Source of the DNA: CAIYZT01 sp031385445
GTDB taxonomy: Bacteria; Pseudomonadota; Alphaproteobacteria; Rhodobacterales; Rhodobacteraceae
DNA: 64,000 nucleotides
Assembly (NCBI GenBank): GCA_031385445.1
Contig: JANNBM010000018.1
Coordinates: 1-64,000 of the forward strand
Direction of reading: 5' to 3'
In this document: piece by piece, positions 35,409 to 44,852 of the stretch
Numbering within the stretch: position 1 is the first letter of the stretch
Layout: every line of letters begins with the position of its first letter
Made by a program: the position numbers and the translations under genes
Notes under the pieces: generated by a model
Databases searched by the model: none
What the model saw: the letters and a program-made list of their open reading frames with translations, nothing else
Told to the model about the DNA's origin: nothing

Positions 35409-36308
35409 CTAATCTGGCGGCTCGTATGGCGCAGATGCCTGCGCTGCGATCTGTAAACTTTGGGCCAATCGCACCACGGCAGCGCGCGGCGCGCGGTCTT
35501 GGGGCTGTTCAAGATAATAGTTCCCCGGTCCCGGCGTGCTTGGAAGCGCTGGGCAGATCACAAGCCCAAGCGCCTGTGCCATCGGCGCGCAAACTGGCAA
35601 ATGCCCGATGGCCAGACCCAAACCTTGACTGACCATCATCAGCGCCAAAGGCGTGGTATCCACCGTTTCGATCCGCAGACTGCGCTCATGCCTCGGCCCG
35701 AGCGCGCGGCCAAGGATCGCCGTCCAGCCCACCGCATGCGAGGCGACATCGAACAGGCGGTGGGACAGAACATCGTCCGGAACCCGGATACGCGGCACGT
35801 CTTCTGCGCGGCACATCACAACATGCGCCATGCCCATTAGCCAGCCGGGATGCCGGACCAACTGCGGCTCTTCGCCAAAGCGTATCGACAGATCGGGCGT
35901 CAGTTTGCGCTGGGAACCCTCGACAACAAGGTCAACGCGAATGGTGGGATTTTCCCGCTCGAACCTTGCCAAAATCCGAGGCAGCCAACTCATCGCCATC
36001 AGCTGGCTTGCAAACAGCGTCACCGGTTCAACCCTTTGCCGCGCAAAAAGCGCCGCAGCCTTGCTTTCAACCGCATCAAGCGCGACCTGAACGGTGGGCA
36101 GGAAATCGCCCCCCTCTGCCGTCAGATGAACCCGGTTTGCGGCGCGTTCGAACAGGGGCCGGCCAAGACTGGTTTCCAAGGCAACGATCTGCTGGCTGAC
36201 CGCCGCCGCCGACATGTTCAGCTCTTTGCCCGCACGGGCAAAGCTGGCGTGGCGGGCAGCGGCCTCGAACACACGCAGCCAATTCAGCGAAGGGATCAGG
36301 GATGACAT
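35409..36308 (-). CDS. LysR-family regulator (GcvA-like)
   Basis: 299 residues from ATG 36308; the longer frame upstream runs into the next promoter and encodes nothing family-like. HTH: LNWLRVFEAAARHASFARAG then LNMSAAAVSQQIVALETSLG. The effector domain follows. It is divergent from the amino-acid/opine transport and oxidase operon, which is its likely target. A candidate LysR-type site is TAAGCCAAACTTA near 36318-36330 in the 135-nt gap. Confidence 0.93.
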   Translation of the reverse strand: MSSLIPSLNWLRVFEAAARHASFARAGKELNMSAAAVSQQIVALETSLGRPLFERAANRVHLTAEGGDFLPTVQVALDAVESKAAALFARQRVEPVTLFASQLMAMSWLPRILARFERENPTIRVDLVVEGSQRKLTPDLSIRFGEEPQLVRHPGWLMGMAHVVMCRAEDVPRIRVPDDVLSHRLFDVASHAVGWTAILGRALGPRHERSLRIETVDTTPLALMMVSQGLGLAIGHLPVCAPMAQALGLVICPALPSTPGPGNYYLEQPQDRAPRAAVVRLAQSLQIAAQASAPYEPPD

Positions 36309-36443
36309 TGCAGCAGGATAAGCCAAACTTAGCCTCAGGTCAAAAAGATAGCGGATCACAGGGGGGCGGGGCCCTGTGCTACGGCTTTCGCACGGCGGCC
36401 ACGCGGCCTTTGCCAAGAAACCCACCACCAAGGAGATATCGGG

Positions 36444-37292
36444 ATGACCAGACGCCAAACCTTGATTGCCCTTGCCGTCCTGCCATTTATGGCGGGCGCA
36501 GCGGCTGCGCAGACCCTGCCGGAACGCATCACCATTACGACCGAAGGCGCCTATCCGCCGTGGAACTTTACCAGCGCCGACGGAACGCTTGTTGGCTATG
36601 AAATCGATCTGGCCGCCCTGCTGTGCGAGCGGATGAAGATTGAATGCGAGGTCATTGCGCAAGCCTGGGATGGCATCATTCCCGGTCTGAACGTGGGAAA
36701 ATATGATGCGATCATCGCATCAATGGGTGTGACGGACGAACGCAAGGCGGTCGTGGCCTTTTCCAGCCCCTATGCCCGCGCGCCGAACGGTTTTCTGACC
36801 ACGGGCGAGAATGCTCTAAAGGATTTGCCCGACACAGCGATGTCTTTTGATCTGGCAAACGGCGCGGCCGAGGCGGAGGCCGAGTTGGCCCGGTTGAAAG
36901 AAGCGCTGGCCGGAAAAGTGATCGGCGTTCAAACCGGATCAACGGCTGCCAGCTTTGCCAGCCAGTATTTCGCGGGGCTTGATGTTCGCGAATATCCGTC
37001 CTTTGAACAGCTTGGGCTGGAACTGACCGCCGGGCGCCTTGATCTGGCGATCGCCAATGTCACCGCGTTCAAGGCGGTGATTGACGCCAATCCTGCGGGC
37101 GCACTTGTGCTTGCGGGCCCCACCTTTGCTGGCGGCGTGCTTGGCCTTGGCACCACAAACGTCGCCCTGCGCCAAGACGACGTTGCCTTGAAGGCGGCCT
37201 TCGACAAGGCCATCACCGAGGTCAACACTGATGGCACCAACAAGGCGCTGACCGAAAAGTGGTTCGGCGTGGATATCTCTGTTCACGAGTGA
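36444..37292 (+). CDS. polar amino-acid/opine ABC substrate-binding protein
   Basis: 282 residues with a signal peptide (TRRQTLIALAVLPFMAGAAA, cleaved near AQTL). The mature protein is a family-3 binding protein: ITTEGAYPPWNFTSADGTLV, GYEIDLAALLCERMKIECEV, SMGVTDERKAVVAFSSPY and VIGVQTGSTAASFASQYFAG. Relatives bind basic amino acids or opines such as octopine and nopaline. First gene of the operon that continues with the oxidase subunits and ends with permeases and ATPase. Confidence 0.92.
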   Translation: MTRRQTLIALAVLPFMAGAAAAQTLPERITITTEGAYPPWNFTSADGTLVGYEIDLAALLCERMKIECEVIAQAWDGIIPGLNVGKYDAIIASMGVTDERKAVVAFSSPYARAPNGFLTTGENALKDLPDTAMSFDLANGAAEAEAELARLKEALAGKVIGVQTGSTAASFASQYFAGLDVREYPSFEQLGLELTAGRLDLAIANVTAFKAVIDANPAGALVLAGPTFAGGVLGLGTTNVALRQDDVALKAAFDKAITEVNTDGTNKALTEKWFGVDISVHE

Positions 37293-37303
37293 TCATTGAC
37301 AGG

Positions 37304-37332
37304 TTGGCCCCGGTGCTTGACGCCGGGGCCAA
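37304..37332 (+). terminator. GC hairpin after the binding-protein gene
   Basis: A perfect 10-bp stem, TTGGCCCCGG (37304-37313) with CCGGGGCCAA (37323-37332) and a 9-nt loop, follows the stop at 37292. There is no T run, so partial attenuation or transcript protection is more likely than full termination. Confidence 0.65.
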
Positions 37333-37378
37333 TGACCAAGGCGCTACGGGCGCCAGAATTCATCCAACAGGTTCCCCC

Positions 37379-37678
37379 ATGTTCACGCCCGTTGCCGCGC
37401 TTTCGCAAAGCGTAACCCTTCACTTCGACGGCCAGCCCATCGCAGCCCGAAAAGGCGAAACACTGGCCGCCTGTCTGCTGCGCGCGGGCGTGCGGGCCTT
37501 TCGCACCACGCCGGTCAGTGGCGCACCAAGGCTGCCCTATTGCATGATCGGGCATTGCTTTGAGTGTTTGGTCGAGATCGACGGAAAAGGCAGCCAGCAG
37601 GCCTGCTTAACATGGGTCGAAGATGGCATGTGCGTTTGGCACCAGGACGGCGCGGCCCGAATTCCGGGCGGGATCTGA
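37379..37678 (+). CDS. (2Fe-2S)-binding small subunit of an opine-oxidase-like enzyme
   Basis: 99 residues from ATG 37379. Seen: VTLHFDGQPIAARKGETLAA and then the plant-type ferredoxin loop PYCMIGHCFECLVEIDGKG with CxxxxCxxC and a later C (QQACLTW). This small subunit is found in octopine/nopaline oxidase and in hydrogen-cyanide-synthase-like or proline dehydrogenase complexes. It carries electrons from the FAD subunits. The stop falls 1 nt before the start of the next gene. Confidence 0.88.
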   Translation: MFTPVAALSQSVTLHFDGQPIAARKGETLAACLLRAGVRAFRTTPVSGAPRLPYCMIGHCFECLVEIDGKGSQQACLTWVEDGMCVWHQDGAARIPGGI

Positions 37679-37679
37679 A

Positions 37680-39194
37680 ATGCAGTTGCCCCTTCACCAT
37701 GATGCCGCGCGCCCGCAGGACAACGCGGATGTGATCGTGATCGGGGCGGGTCCGGCAGGCATGGCGGCCGCTGTTGCGCTGGCCGCCGCTGGCCTGAGGG
37801 TCATCGTGCTGGACATGCAGGCCGCCCCTGGCGGACAAATCTTTCGCGGGCTTGAGGCGAATTTTACGGATGCACCCGAGAGCGATGCACTGCTGGCGGC
37901 GCTTGGGCCGGCATATGCCGCCGGGCGGGCTGTGATTGATCGTTTCCGAACCACGCCGGGCATCGACTTTCGCCCCGAACATACGGTCTGGGAGCTGCGC
38001 CCTGATGGCACTGTGGGGTGGCTTCACGGGCAGAGCGCGGGCTAACTGCGTGCGCGCCACATCATCCTGGCGAATGGCGCGATGGAGCGGCCCGTGCCGT
38101 TTGTCGGCTGGACCCTGCCGGGCGTCATGTCGGCGGGCGCTGTGCAGACTCTGCTGAAAGCCGGGCGGATGAAACCCTCGGGCCGGGTTGTGCTTGCAGG
38201 GACCGGGCCGTTGATCTTTCTGCTGGCCGATCAGATGCGAAAGCTTGGCGTGAAGCCCGCAATGATCGCGCGCACCGACCGGCTGGGCGACCAGATTGCA
38301 GCTGCACCGAAACTGCGGGCAGCGGCCATTCCCGCCGTTTTGAAAGGGCTGGGTTGGCTGGCCAGATTGCGACTTGCGGGGATTCCCGGTCTGCGCGGTG
38401 TGACCGGGCTTGAAGCGTTGGGGGCTGACCAGGTCAAAGCGGTGCAGATCAGGCGCGGTGCGCGCGTGGCCGAGGTGCCGTGCGATCTGCTGATCGTCCA
38501 TGACGGGATCGTGCCAGCAACCGATCTGGCGCTGGGGGCGGGGCTGCAAATGAAATGGCAAGCGCGCAATCTGACGTGGCAGCCAGTCACCAGCACTGAT
38601 GGGCAATCCGTCATGGCACCCGGCCCCGCGTTGACCGACGGCCCTTGCCGCATTCGCATCTGCGGCGATGCGCGGCTGATCGGCGGGGCAGAGGCTGCGA
38701 TTGCCCATGGCCGCCATGCCGCCGCTGCCATTTTGCAAGAGGGTGGCAGCGCGTTGGCCGCCAAAGATCGGGCATCCACCCTTGCCGCCGTTCACCAAAG
38801 TCTGGCCGCGCGCCCCTTCCTTGACGCGGCCTTTCCGCCCGGATTGGCGGCGGCCTTGCCAAGGGATGACGCCATGGTTTGCCGCTGCGAAGAGATCACG
38901 GCAGAGGCGCTGCGGGCCAGGATCGCCCTTGGCGCACGCGACATCAACGAGTTCCGCGGAACCACCCGTTGCGGCATGGGCCCCTGTCAGGGGCGGAACT
39001 GCGCCGTTACGCTGGCAAGGATGATTGCCGAGGCGGCCGGGCAAGACCCGGTTCCCTTTCGCGCCCGCGAACCGGTGCGCCCGCTGTCGCTTGGCGCGCT
39101 TGCCAGCCTTGGCGGCGTCGATCCGCGTTTGGCAGAGGTCATCTCGCTGAACGACAAGCCGCAGGTTGCCTGTGCGGGGGACGCGGATGTCTGA
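37680..39194 (+). pseudogene. FAD-NAD(P) subunit of opine-oxidase-like enzyme, interrupted by in-frame TAA
   Basis: One continuous frame of 504 codons has a single TAA at codon 122 (38043-38045). Before it lies the FAD fold VIVIGAGPAGMAAAVALAAA. After it the same frame goes on at once with LRARHIILANGAMERPVPFV, the NAD-side fold and the C-terminal [2Fe-2S] BFD-type domain (MVCRCEEITAEALR, then TRCGMGPCQGRNC). This is the usual alpha subunit of opine or proline dehydrogenase-type oxidases. The neighbours are intact, so the change is either a very recent nonsense mutation, a sequencing error, or a read-through stop. Confidence 0.85.
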
Positions 39195-40326
39195 TTTTCC
39201 GGCGGATGTGCTGATCGTGGGGGCCGGGGTGCAGGGCTGTGCCATCGCGCTGTTTTTGGCGCGAGCAGGTTTGCGTGTGACGGTCATCGAAAAGGGTATT
39301 GCCGGGCGGCAGGCCTCTGGGGTGAACGCGGGCGGGCTTCGGCTCTTGATGCGCGATTTGCGCGAGTACCCTTTGTCGTGCCGCGCGATGAAGCTGTGGG
39401 CGGATCTTCCGGGCCTTGTCGGTGACACCATTGACTGCGAGGTCCGGCTGGGCACCGCCCAAATCGCGGTGGCGATGGACAAGGCGGAATGGGATTGGTG
39501 CCAGTCACGCGCGGCCGAGATGCAACGCTGCGGGTATCTGAACGAAGACCTGATCGACGCTTCGGCCCTGCGTGCTTTGCTTCCGGGATTGTCCGATCGT
39601 GCTTTGGGGGGATTGATTTCGCGCGAAGACGGGCATGCAAATCCGGCCAACACCGCGCGCGCGTTCCAGCGTGCCGCCGAGGCGGCAGGGGCGCGGATTG
39701 TGCAGCGGTGCGCGCTGCGCGGCCTAAGGCAATCAAACGATGGCAGTTGGCGGGCCGATACGGAACACGGCACATTCTGCGCCGGTCAGGTGGTGAACTG
39801 CGCAGGCGCATGGGGTGCCAGCGTTGCCGCGATGGTGGGTGAAGACCTGCCGCTGGAAGCCCTGGCCCTGTCGATGATGGTTACGGCGCGGGTGAAGCTA
39901 TTCATCACCCCGGTTGTGCTGGGCATTGACCAGCCGCTGTCGTTCAAACAAAGCGCCGCAGGATCGCTGGTGATCGGCGGCGGCATTGCGGGCAAGGCCT
40001 GCCTGCAAGAGGGCACATCCTTCACGGTGATGGACCGCATGACGGCGAGTGCGGCGGCCACAGTCGCGGCCTTTCCGGCACTTGCAAACATCCCGGTTCT
40101 GCGCACCTGGACAGGGCTTGAAGGCAAGACCCCGGACGGCATTCCCTATATTGGCGAAAGTCGCGCCAACCCCGGCCTTTGGCACGTCTTTGGCTTTAGC
40201 GGTCACGGATTTCAGCTTGCGCCTGCTGTGGGCGAAGCCGTCGCCCGCGCCCTGATCAACGGCCGCGCCGACCCGATGCAGATGCCCTTTGCCCCGCAGC
40301 GTTTTACCGCAGGCAATCTTGCATGA
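39187..40326 (+). CDS. FAD-dependent oxidase (opine oxidase B/DAO-like subunit)
   Basis: 379 residues from ATG 39187 (MSDFPADVL), overlapping the previous gene by 8 nt. FAD-binding start VLIVGAGVQGCAIALFLARA, later GRQASGVNAGGLRL and the C-terminal DGIPYIGESRANPGLWHVFG with FSGHGFQLAPAVGEAVA. Family: D-amino-acid oxidase / sarcosine oxidase beta / opine oxidase subunit B, which oxidises secondary amines. The trio of small 2Fe-2S, FAD-NAD and DAO proteins is the standard opine-oxidase layout. Confidence 0.9.
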   Translation: MSDFPADVLIVGAGVQGCAIALFLARAGLRVTVIEKGIAGRQASGVNAGGLRLLMRDLREYPLSCRAMKLWADLPGLVGDTIDCEVRLGTAQIAVAMDKAEWDWCQSRAAEMQRCGYLNEDLIDASALRALLPGLSDRALGGLISREDGHANPANTARAFQRAAEAAGARIVQRCALRGLRQSNDGSWRADTEHGTFCAGQVVNCAGAWGASVAAMVGEDLPLEALALSMMVTARVKLFITPVVLGIDQPLSFKQSAAGSLVIGGGIAGKACLQEGTSFTVMDRMTASAAATVAAFPALANIPVLRTWTGLEGKTPDGIPYIGESRANPGLWHVFGFSGHGFQLAPAVGEAVARALINGRADPMQMPFAPQRFTAGNLA

Positions 40327-40339
40327 ACCGGCGCGCCCC

Positions 40340-41053
40340 ATGATGCTGGACATCTTCAAACTGTTGGGTTTTGGCCCCGAAGGCTGGGGGCAACCGCTGC
40401 TTTTGGCGAGCGGCGTCACGGTGACCGCCGCGATCTGCGGTTTCGCGCTTGGCGGGATCCTGGGGGTTTGCGGCGCGGCGCTAAAGCTGTCGCGCCATGG
40501 CGCGCTGCGGCTGATCGGGCAGCTTTACACCACAGTCTTCCGCGGCATCCCCGAAATTCTTGTGGTTTACCTGTTCTATTTCGGTGGCAGCGTCGTGCTG
40601 ACGAAGGTGATGAACCTTGGCGGATTCCCCGGCTTCTTTTCGCTGCCGTCCTTCGTTATGGGCGTGCTTGCCATCGGCATCGTTTCCGGGGCCTACCAGA
40701 CCGAGGCGTTCCGGGCTGGGTTTCTGCGGCTGGAGCGCGGCCAGATTGAGACGGCAGCGGCCTGCGGGATGCCGCCCTTGCTGCGCCTGCGCCGGATTAT
40801 CGCGCCGCAAACCCTGCGCTTTGCGCTGCCTGCGCTGGGCAATATCTGGCAGTCGGTGCTGAAGGAAACCTCGCTTTTGTCGGTGATCGGTCTGACCGAA
40901 TTGCTGCGCCAAGCTGGAATAGCCGCCGGATCAACGCGCCAGCCGCTGCTGTTTTACGGCGTGGTTGCCTTGATATTTCTTGCCATCGGCAAGCTGACCG
41001 GGTTGGGCCTTGCCCAAGCGGAACGCCACCTCGCAAAACCCTGGAGCCGCTGA
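40340..41053 (+). CDS. amino-acid ABC transporter permease, HisQ/OccQ type
   Basis: 237 residues from ATG 40340. About five hydrophobic segments. Hallmark sequence VFRGIPEILVVYLFYFGG and the EAA loop GQIETAAACGMPPLLRLRRI are those of polar amino-acid permeases; OccQ/HisQ members of this length pair with OccM/HisM. It sits directly after the oxidase genes and forms the channel with the next gene product. Confidence 0.92.
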   Translation: MMLDIFKLLGFGPEGWGQPLLLASGVTVTAAICGFALGGILGVCGAALKLSRHGALRLIGQLYTTVFRGIPEILVVYLFYFGGSVVLTKVMNLGGFPGFFSLPSFVMGVLAIGIVSGAYQTEAFRAGFLRLERGQIETAAACGMPPLLRLRRIIAPQTLRFALPALGNIWQSVLKETSLLSVIGLTELLRQAGIAAGSTRQPLLFYGVVALIFLAIGKLTGLGLAQAERHLAKPWSR

Positions 41054-41054
41054 C

Positions 41055-41747
41055 ATGGATTGGGCCTTCGTGATTGATACGGGTCTGCAATTGCTGCCCG
41101 GTGTGCCGCTGGCGCTGCAACTTGCGGGGCTGTCGCTGTGCGTTGGGCTGGCTTTGGCGGTTTTGACCCATGCGGCGGCCATCGGCGCAATTGCACCTTT
41201 GCGCTGGATCGCCCGCGCGTACATCGATCTTTTCCGTGGAACGCCGCTTTTGGTGCAGATTTTCTTTATCTACTATGGGCTTGGCCAGATTCCGGCTATT
41301 CGAGCTTCGGTTTTGTGGCCCGTTCTGCGCGAGCCCTACTGGTGCGCGATTGTGGCGCTCGCGTTGAACACTTCGGCCTATACCGCCGAGATTATCCGCG
41401 GCGCATTGGCCGCCGTTCCCCGCGGAGAGATCGAAGCCGCGCGGGCCTGCGGCATGTCTGGCTTGCTGCTGCGCCGCCGCATCATCTGGCCCATTGCCCT
41501 GCGTCAAGGTTTGCCGATTTACAGCAGCGAGGCGATTTTGGTGCTGAAGGCCACCGCCCTGACCTCGACCATCACTCTGACCGAGGTGACGGGCATCGCG
41601 CACAAGCTGATCGCCTCATCTTACCGTGTTTTGGAAATTTTCGTCGCGGCAGGTGCCATCTATCTGGCCATGACCTTTGTGCTGACTCTGGCCTTCGGAC
41701 TTTTCGAACGCAGGCTCAGCGCGCATCTGATCCAGGGCCGCGCCTGA
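41055..41747 (+). CDS. amino-acid ABC transporter permease, HisM/OccM type
   Basis: 230 residues from ATG 41055, 1 nt after the previous stop. Seen: IDLFRGTPLLVQIFFIYYGL and the EAA loop GEIEAARACGMSGLLLRRRI. About five hydrophobic segments. Second half of the channel for the family-3 importer. Confidence 0.93.
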   Translation: MDWAFVIDTGLQLLPGVPLALQLAGLSLCVGLALAVLTHAAAIGAIAPLRWIARAYIDLFRGTPLLVQIFFIYYGLGQIPAIRASVLWPVLREPYWCAIVALALNTSAYTAEIIRGALAAVPRGEIEAARACGMSGLLLRRRIIWPIALRQGLPIYSSEAILVLKATALTSTITLTEVTGIAHKLIASSYRVLEIFVAAGAIYLAMTFVLTLAFGLFERRLSAHLIQGRA

Positions 41748-41771
41748 TGCCTTTTGAACCGGAGATCCCCG

Positions 41772-42563
41772 ATGACAAATGACCGCGCGGCGCAGGGCAA
41801 AACCGTGATCGCCACCGAAGACCTGCACAAGCGCTTTGGCTCGGTCGAAGTTCTGAGGGGCATTGATTTTCAGGCGCGTGACGGCGAGGTGGTTTCGATC
41901 CTCGGCGCCTCCGGCTCGGGTAAATCGACCTTCCTGCGCTGCCTGAATTTGCTGGAAATGCCCTCCGCCGGGCGATTGCATCTGCTTGGCGAAGAGGTGC
42001 GGCTGCGCACGGGCGGGGACGGCCCCAGTGTTGCGGACCGCAAACAGGTGGACCGGCTGCGCACCGAAGTGGCCATGGTGTTTCAGAATTTCTGCCTGTG
42101 GAGCCATATGACGGTGCTTGAAAACCTGATGGAAGCGCCGCTTCACGTGCAGCGCCGCAGCCGGGCCGAAGTGCGCGATGAGGCCGAAGCGATGCTTGAA
42201 CGGGTTGGCGTGACGGCGCGCGCGGCGGCCTATCCGGCGCAGCTGTCTGGCGGTCAGCAGCAGCGCGCGGCCATTGCGCGGGCGCTGGTCATGAAGCCGC
42301 AGGTCTTGCTGTTTGACGAGCCAACTTCGGCGCTGGACCCCGAACTTGTGGGCGAGGTGTTAAAGGTCATGCGCGATTTGGCGGCCGAAGGACGCACGAT
42401 GCTGATTGTTACCCATGAGATGGCCTTTGCCCGCGATGTGTCCAGCCGGATTGTGTTTCTGGACCAGGGCCGGATCGCCGCCGAAGGCACGCCGAAGGCG
42501 CTGTTCGGGGGCGGCGCCAGCGAGCGGTTCGAACAGTTCATCGCGCGGTTTAACCAAGGCTGA
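41772..42563 (+). CDS. amino-acid ABC transporter ATPase, HisP/OccP type
   Basis: 263 residues from ATG 41772 (GGAG at 41760-41763). Seen: Walker A GASGSGKSTFLRC, Q-loop MVFQNFCLWSHMTVLENLME, signature LSGGQQQRAAIARAL, Walker B VLLFDEPTSALDPELVGEVL and the switch His in THEMAFA. Completes the importer encoded with 36444, 40340 and 41055. Last gene of the operon. Confidence 0.95.
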   Translation: MTNDRAAQGKTVIATEDLHKRFGSVEVLRGIDFQARDGEVVSILGASGSGKSTFLRCLNLLEMPSAGRLHLLGEEVRLRTGGDGPSVADRKQVDRLRTEVAMVFQNFCLWSHMTVLENLMEAPLHVQRRSRAEVRDEAEAMLERVGVTARAAAYPAQLSGGQQQRAAIARALVMKPQVLLFDEPTSALDPELVGEVLKVMRDLAAEGRTMLIVTHEMAFARDVSSRIVFLDQGRIAAEGTPKALFGGGASERFEQFIARFNQG

Positions 42564-42646
42564 TTGCGCGCGACCTTGGCAAATTCAGGTCCGCGTTGAC
42601 TCTTGGGAGGTAAGGAATATGCTTTCCGTCGATCATCAGGGCCTTT

Positions 42647-43594
42647 GTGTTTCAGACAAGTTTTTCGGAACCGGGGGGTCAAAAGGGCGATTTTCAGGTG
42701 AATGACGCGCAGGACCTTGACGTTTGGGACGCTTCCGCAGGTGCCGCGGCCTTCGACGGGGACGTTTTTGCGGTGCAGCGGCGGCTGCGCGCAACTCTTC
42801 TGGATGTCGCCTTTATTCGGTATGTCCCCGCGCGCGACCTGGCGGCCCATATGCTGCTTAACCTTGATGACCTGACAATGTGTTGGTCGCTTGCCACCAA
42901 CTGGCTCCGACTTGAGCTTGGATGTCAGCGCGTCGATGCCGGGTTTGGAACGCGGCGTGCCAAGGAGTACTACCCCGGCATTGCCGAGGCGAAGAACGCG
43001 GACTTTGATGTGCCCTCATTTGGCGGAGGGGCGGTCGATAACCGCGATCCTGTGATGCAGGCGATGTGGCAGGAAGCCCATCCGCTGGCCTTCAAGGACA
43101 TCAAACAGGACCGGCGTGTGACACCGCGATTGCGGCAACGCATGTCGGGTGCGGGAACGCTGTCGAAATTCGGCGGCGCGCTGCGATCGGCAAATAGCAG
43201 CTATGGCCTGATCTGCGCCGACTGGACCGAACATATCGCACCGCAGGAGTCGGGTCTTTACGATTGCTTCGAGCAGACTGTTGCAGATGTTTTCAGCCCC
43301 ATCATTGCCAGTGCAAAAGAGATCGCCGATTATCAGCAATTGCGCGTGGCCGGGCACGCAGGTCTGGCCTTTGGGCCGTCGGCATCCCTTTTCATGACGA
43401 ATCTGACCCCTTCGGAAATCGAAGTCGCCCGTCTGGTCGCGACGGGGCTAAGTTACAAGGAAATCGCCCGAAGGCGCGGCCGGTCGTTTTCGACGATCGA
43501 CCACCAGCTTCGCAGCATCCGGCAAAAGACCGGCGCTTCCAGCACCACAGCGCTTGTCAGCCTGCTATCCAAGGCTGATTTCGCGCTGAATTGA
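42647..43594 (+). CDS. LuxR-family transcriptional regulator
   Basis: Up to 315 residues. The C-terminal LuxR HTH is clear: LTPSEIEVARLVATGLSYKE then FSTIDHQLRSIRQKTGASST. The N-terminal 240 residues are a sensor region that I do not assign. The start is uncertain: GTG 42647 gives the full frame, GTG 42698 also fits, and the spacing to the previous operon favours the later one. Likely targets are the operons on either side. Confidence 0.85.
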   Translation: MFQTSFSEPGGQKGDFQVNDAQDLDVWDASAGAAAFDGDVFAVQRRLRATLLDVAFIRYVPARDLAAHMLLNLDDLTMCWSLATNWLRLELGCQRVDAGFGTRRAKEYYPGIAEAKNADFDVPSFGGGAVDNRDPVMQAMWQEAHPLAFKDIKQDRRVTPRLRQRMSGAGTLSKFGGALRSANSSYGLICADWTEHIAPQESGLYDCFEQTVADVFSPIIASAKEIADYQQLRVAGHAGLAFGPSASLFMTNLTPSEIEVARLVATGLSYKEIARRRGRSFSTIDHQLRSIRQKTGASSTTALVSLLSKADFALN

Positions 43595-43616
43595 CGCATG
43601 GGCCCTGCCGGACCCT

Positions 43617-43636
43617 TATCGCGAATCTTCGCGATA
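43617..43636. promoter_or_regulatory. 20-bp palindrome upstream of hydrolase gene
   Basis: TATCGCGAATCTTCGCGATA (two 9-base arms around TC) is a perfect inverted repeat between the LuxR gene stop (43594) and the hydrolase start (43718). It may be an operator for the LuxR protein or a short terminator for its gene; there is no T run. Confidence 0.55.
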
Positions 43637-43717
43637 GATCGCGTCCTGCTGTTTTTGCTACACCCATGAGGCACGTACATCATCCAAGGCCGGGTGATTG
43701 CCTTGGGAGGGGTGACT

Positions 43718-44761
43718 ATGAACAGTTTCTATGCGCCAGAAACGCAAGGGCAGTTTTCCCTTTTCGGCGTTGGAAATCTGGCGCTGGAAAGCGGGCAGAC
43801 CCTGCGCGGTTGCAGTGTGGCGTACCGCACCTTGGGCGTTCTGAACGACGCCAAATCGAACGCCATCCTTGTCACCACGTGGTTTTCGGGCACGGGCAAA
43901 GTGATGGAGGAGGTCTATACCGGCGCAGCGCGCGCCCTGGACCCGGCCAAATATTTCATCATCATCGCGGATCAGCTTGGCGGCGGCGTGTCATCTTCGG
44001 GCCATAACATGGCCGCGCCGCAAGCGATGGGAAAGTTTCCAAAGCTGAGCATTGGCGATGATGTGACCGCCCAGCACAAGCTGATCACCGAACATTTTGG
44101 CATCGAAAAGCTGGCCCTCGTGGTTGGCGGGTCGATGGGCGGGCAGCAGGTTTATGAATGGGCGGTGCGCTATCCGGACTTGGTGGCGCGGGCGGCGGCG
44201 ATTGCCGCCACAGCGCAGATTTCGCTGCATCAGACCGTGTTTGTCGGCACCTTGATTGACGCGATCACCTCTGATCCGGAATGGCGCGGGGGCTGGTACA
44301 AATCCGGCATGGATGTGCGGGCGGGCATGGACCGGATGGCAAAAATCGTGGCAACTGCCGGGTGGTCGACCGAGTTCTATCAAAGCAGGCGCTGGAATAC
44401 GGTTCTGGGCATGTCGTCGTTGGATGATTTCATCAATGGGGTGATGAAAGCCTATTTTGAACCGATGGACCCGAATGTGCTGCTGGATCAGATGCACAAA
44501 TGGCAGCGCGCCGATGTGGCCCGCCATACGGGCGGCGATCTGGCGGCGGCTTTGGCGCGGATTACGGCGAAAACCTATGTGATGCCGATCAGCCATGATC
44601 AGTTTTTCCCGCCGCAGGAATGCGCGCTGGATTGCGAAATGATCGCGAATGCCGAGCTGCACGTGATCCACTCTGAGGAAGGGCACATGGGGCTGAACGG
44701 TTTCGAGCCGGGATATATGAACCAGATTGACCGCTGTTTGACCAACCTTCTGAACACCTGA
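43718..44761 (+). CDS. alpha/beta hydrolase of the MetX (homoserine O-acetyltransferase) superfamily
   Basis: 347 residues from ATG 43718 with GGGAGGGG just upstream. Seen: ADQLGGGVSSSGHN, the nucleophile elbow VVGGSMGGQQVYEWA (GxSxGG) and the C-terminal His in HSEEGHMGLNGF, with Asp in PISHDQFFP. The fold is that of MetX-like acyltransferases, but this protein sits next to an importer of the nitrate/taurine class rather than methionine genes. It may hydrolyse an ester or acyl group of the imported compound. Confidence 0.85.
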   Translation: MNSFYAPETQGQFSLFGVGNLALESGQTLRGCSVAYRTLGVLNDAKSNAILVTTWFSGTGKVMEEVYTGAARALDPAKYFIIIADQLGGGVSSSGHNMAAPQAMGKFPKLSIGDDVTAQHKLITEHFGIEKLALVVGGSMGGQQVYEWAVRYPDLVARAAAIAATAQISLHQTVFVGTLIDAITSDPEWRGGWYKSGMDVRAGMDRMAKIVATAGWSTEFYQSRRWNTVLGMSSLDDFINGVMKAYFEPMDPNVLLDQMHKWQRADVARHTGGDLAAALARITAKTYVMPISHDQFFPPQECALDCEMIANAELHVIHSEEGHMGLNGFEPGYMNQIDRCLTNLLNT

Positions 44762-44852
44762 CCCCCCCACATTCTGACCGAACCTCGCCGAGCCCCTGTT
44801 CTGCGATGCCGGGAAAGATGTGCCTTCAATTGCCTGAGAGGCGAGCGTAACG

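Noticed and set aside
37515..39773. A 752-codon frame on the minus strand across the oxidase genes.
   Set aside because: It is antisense to FAD and [2Fe-2S] domain coding sequence with clear motifs; no domain is recognisable in it.
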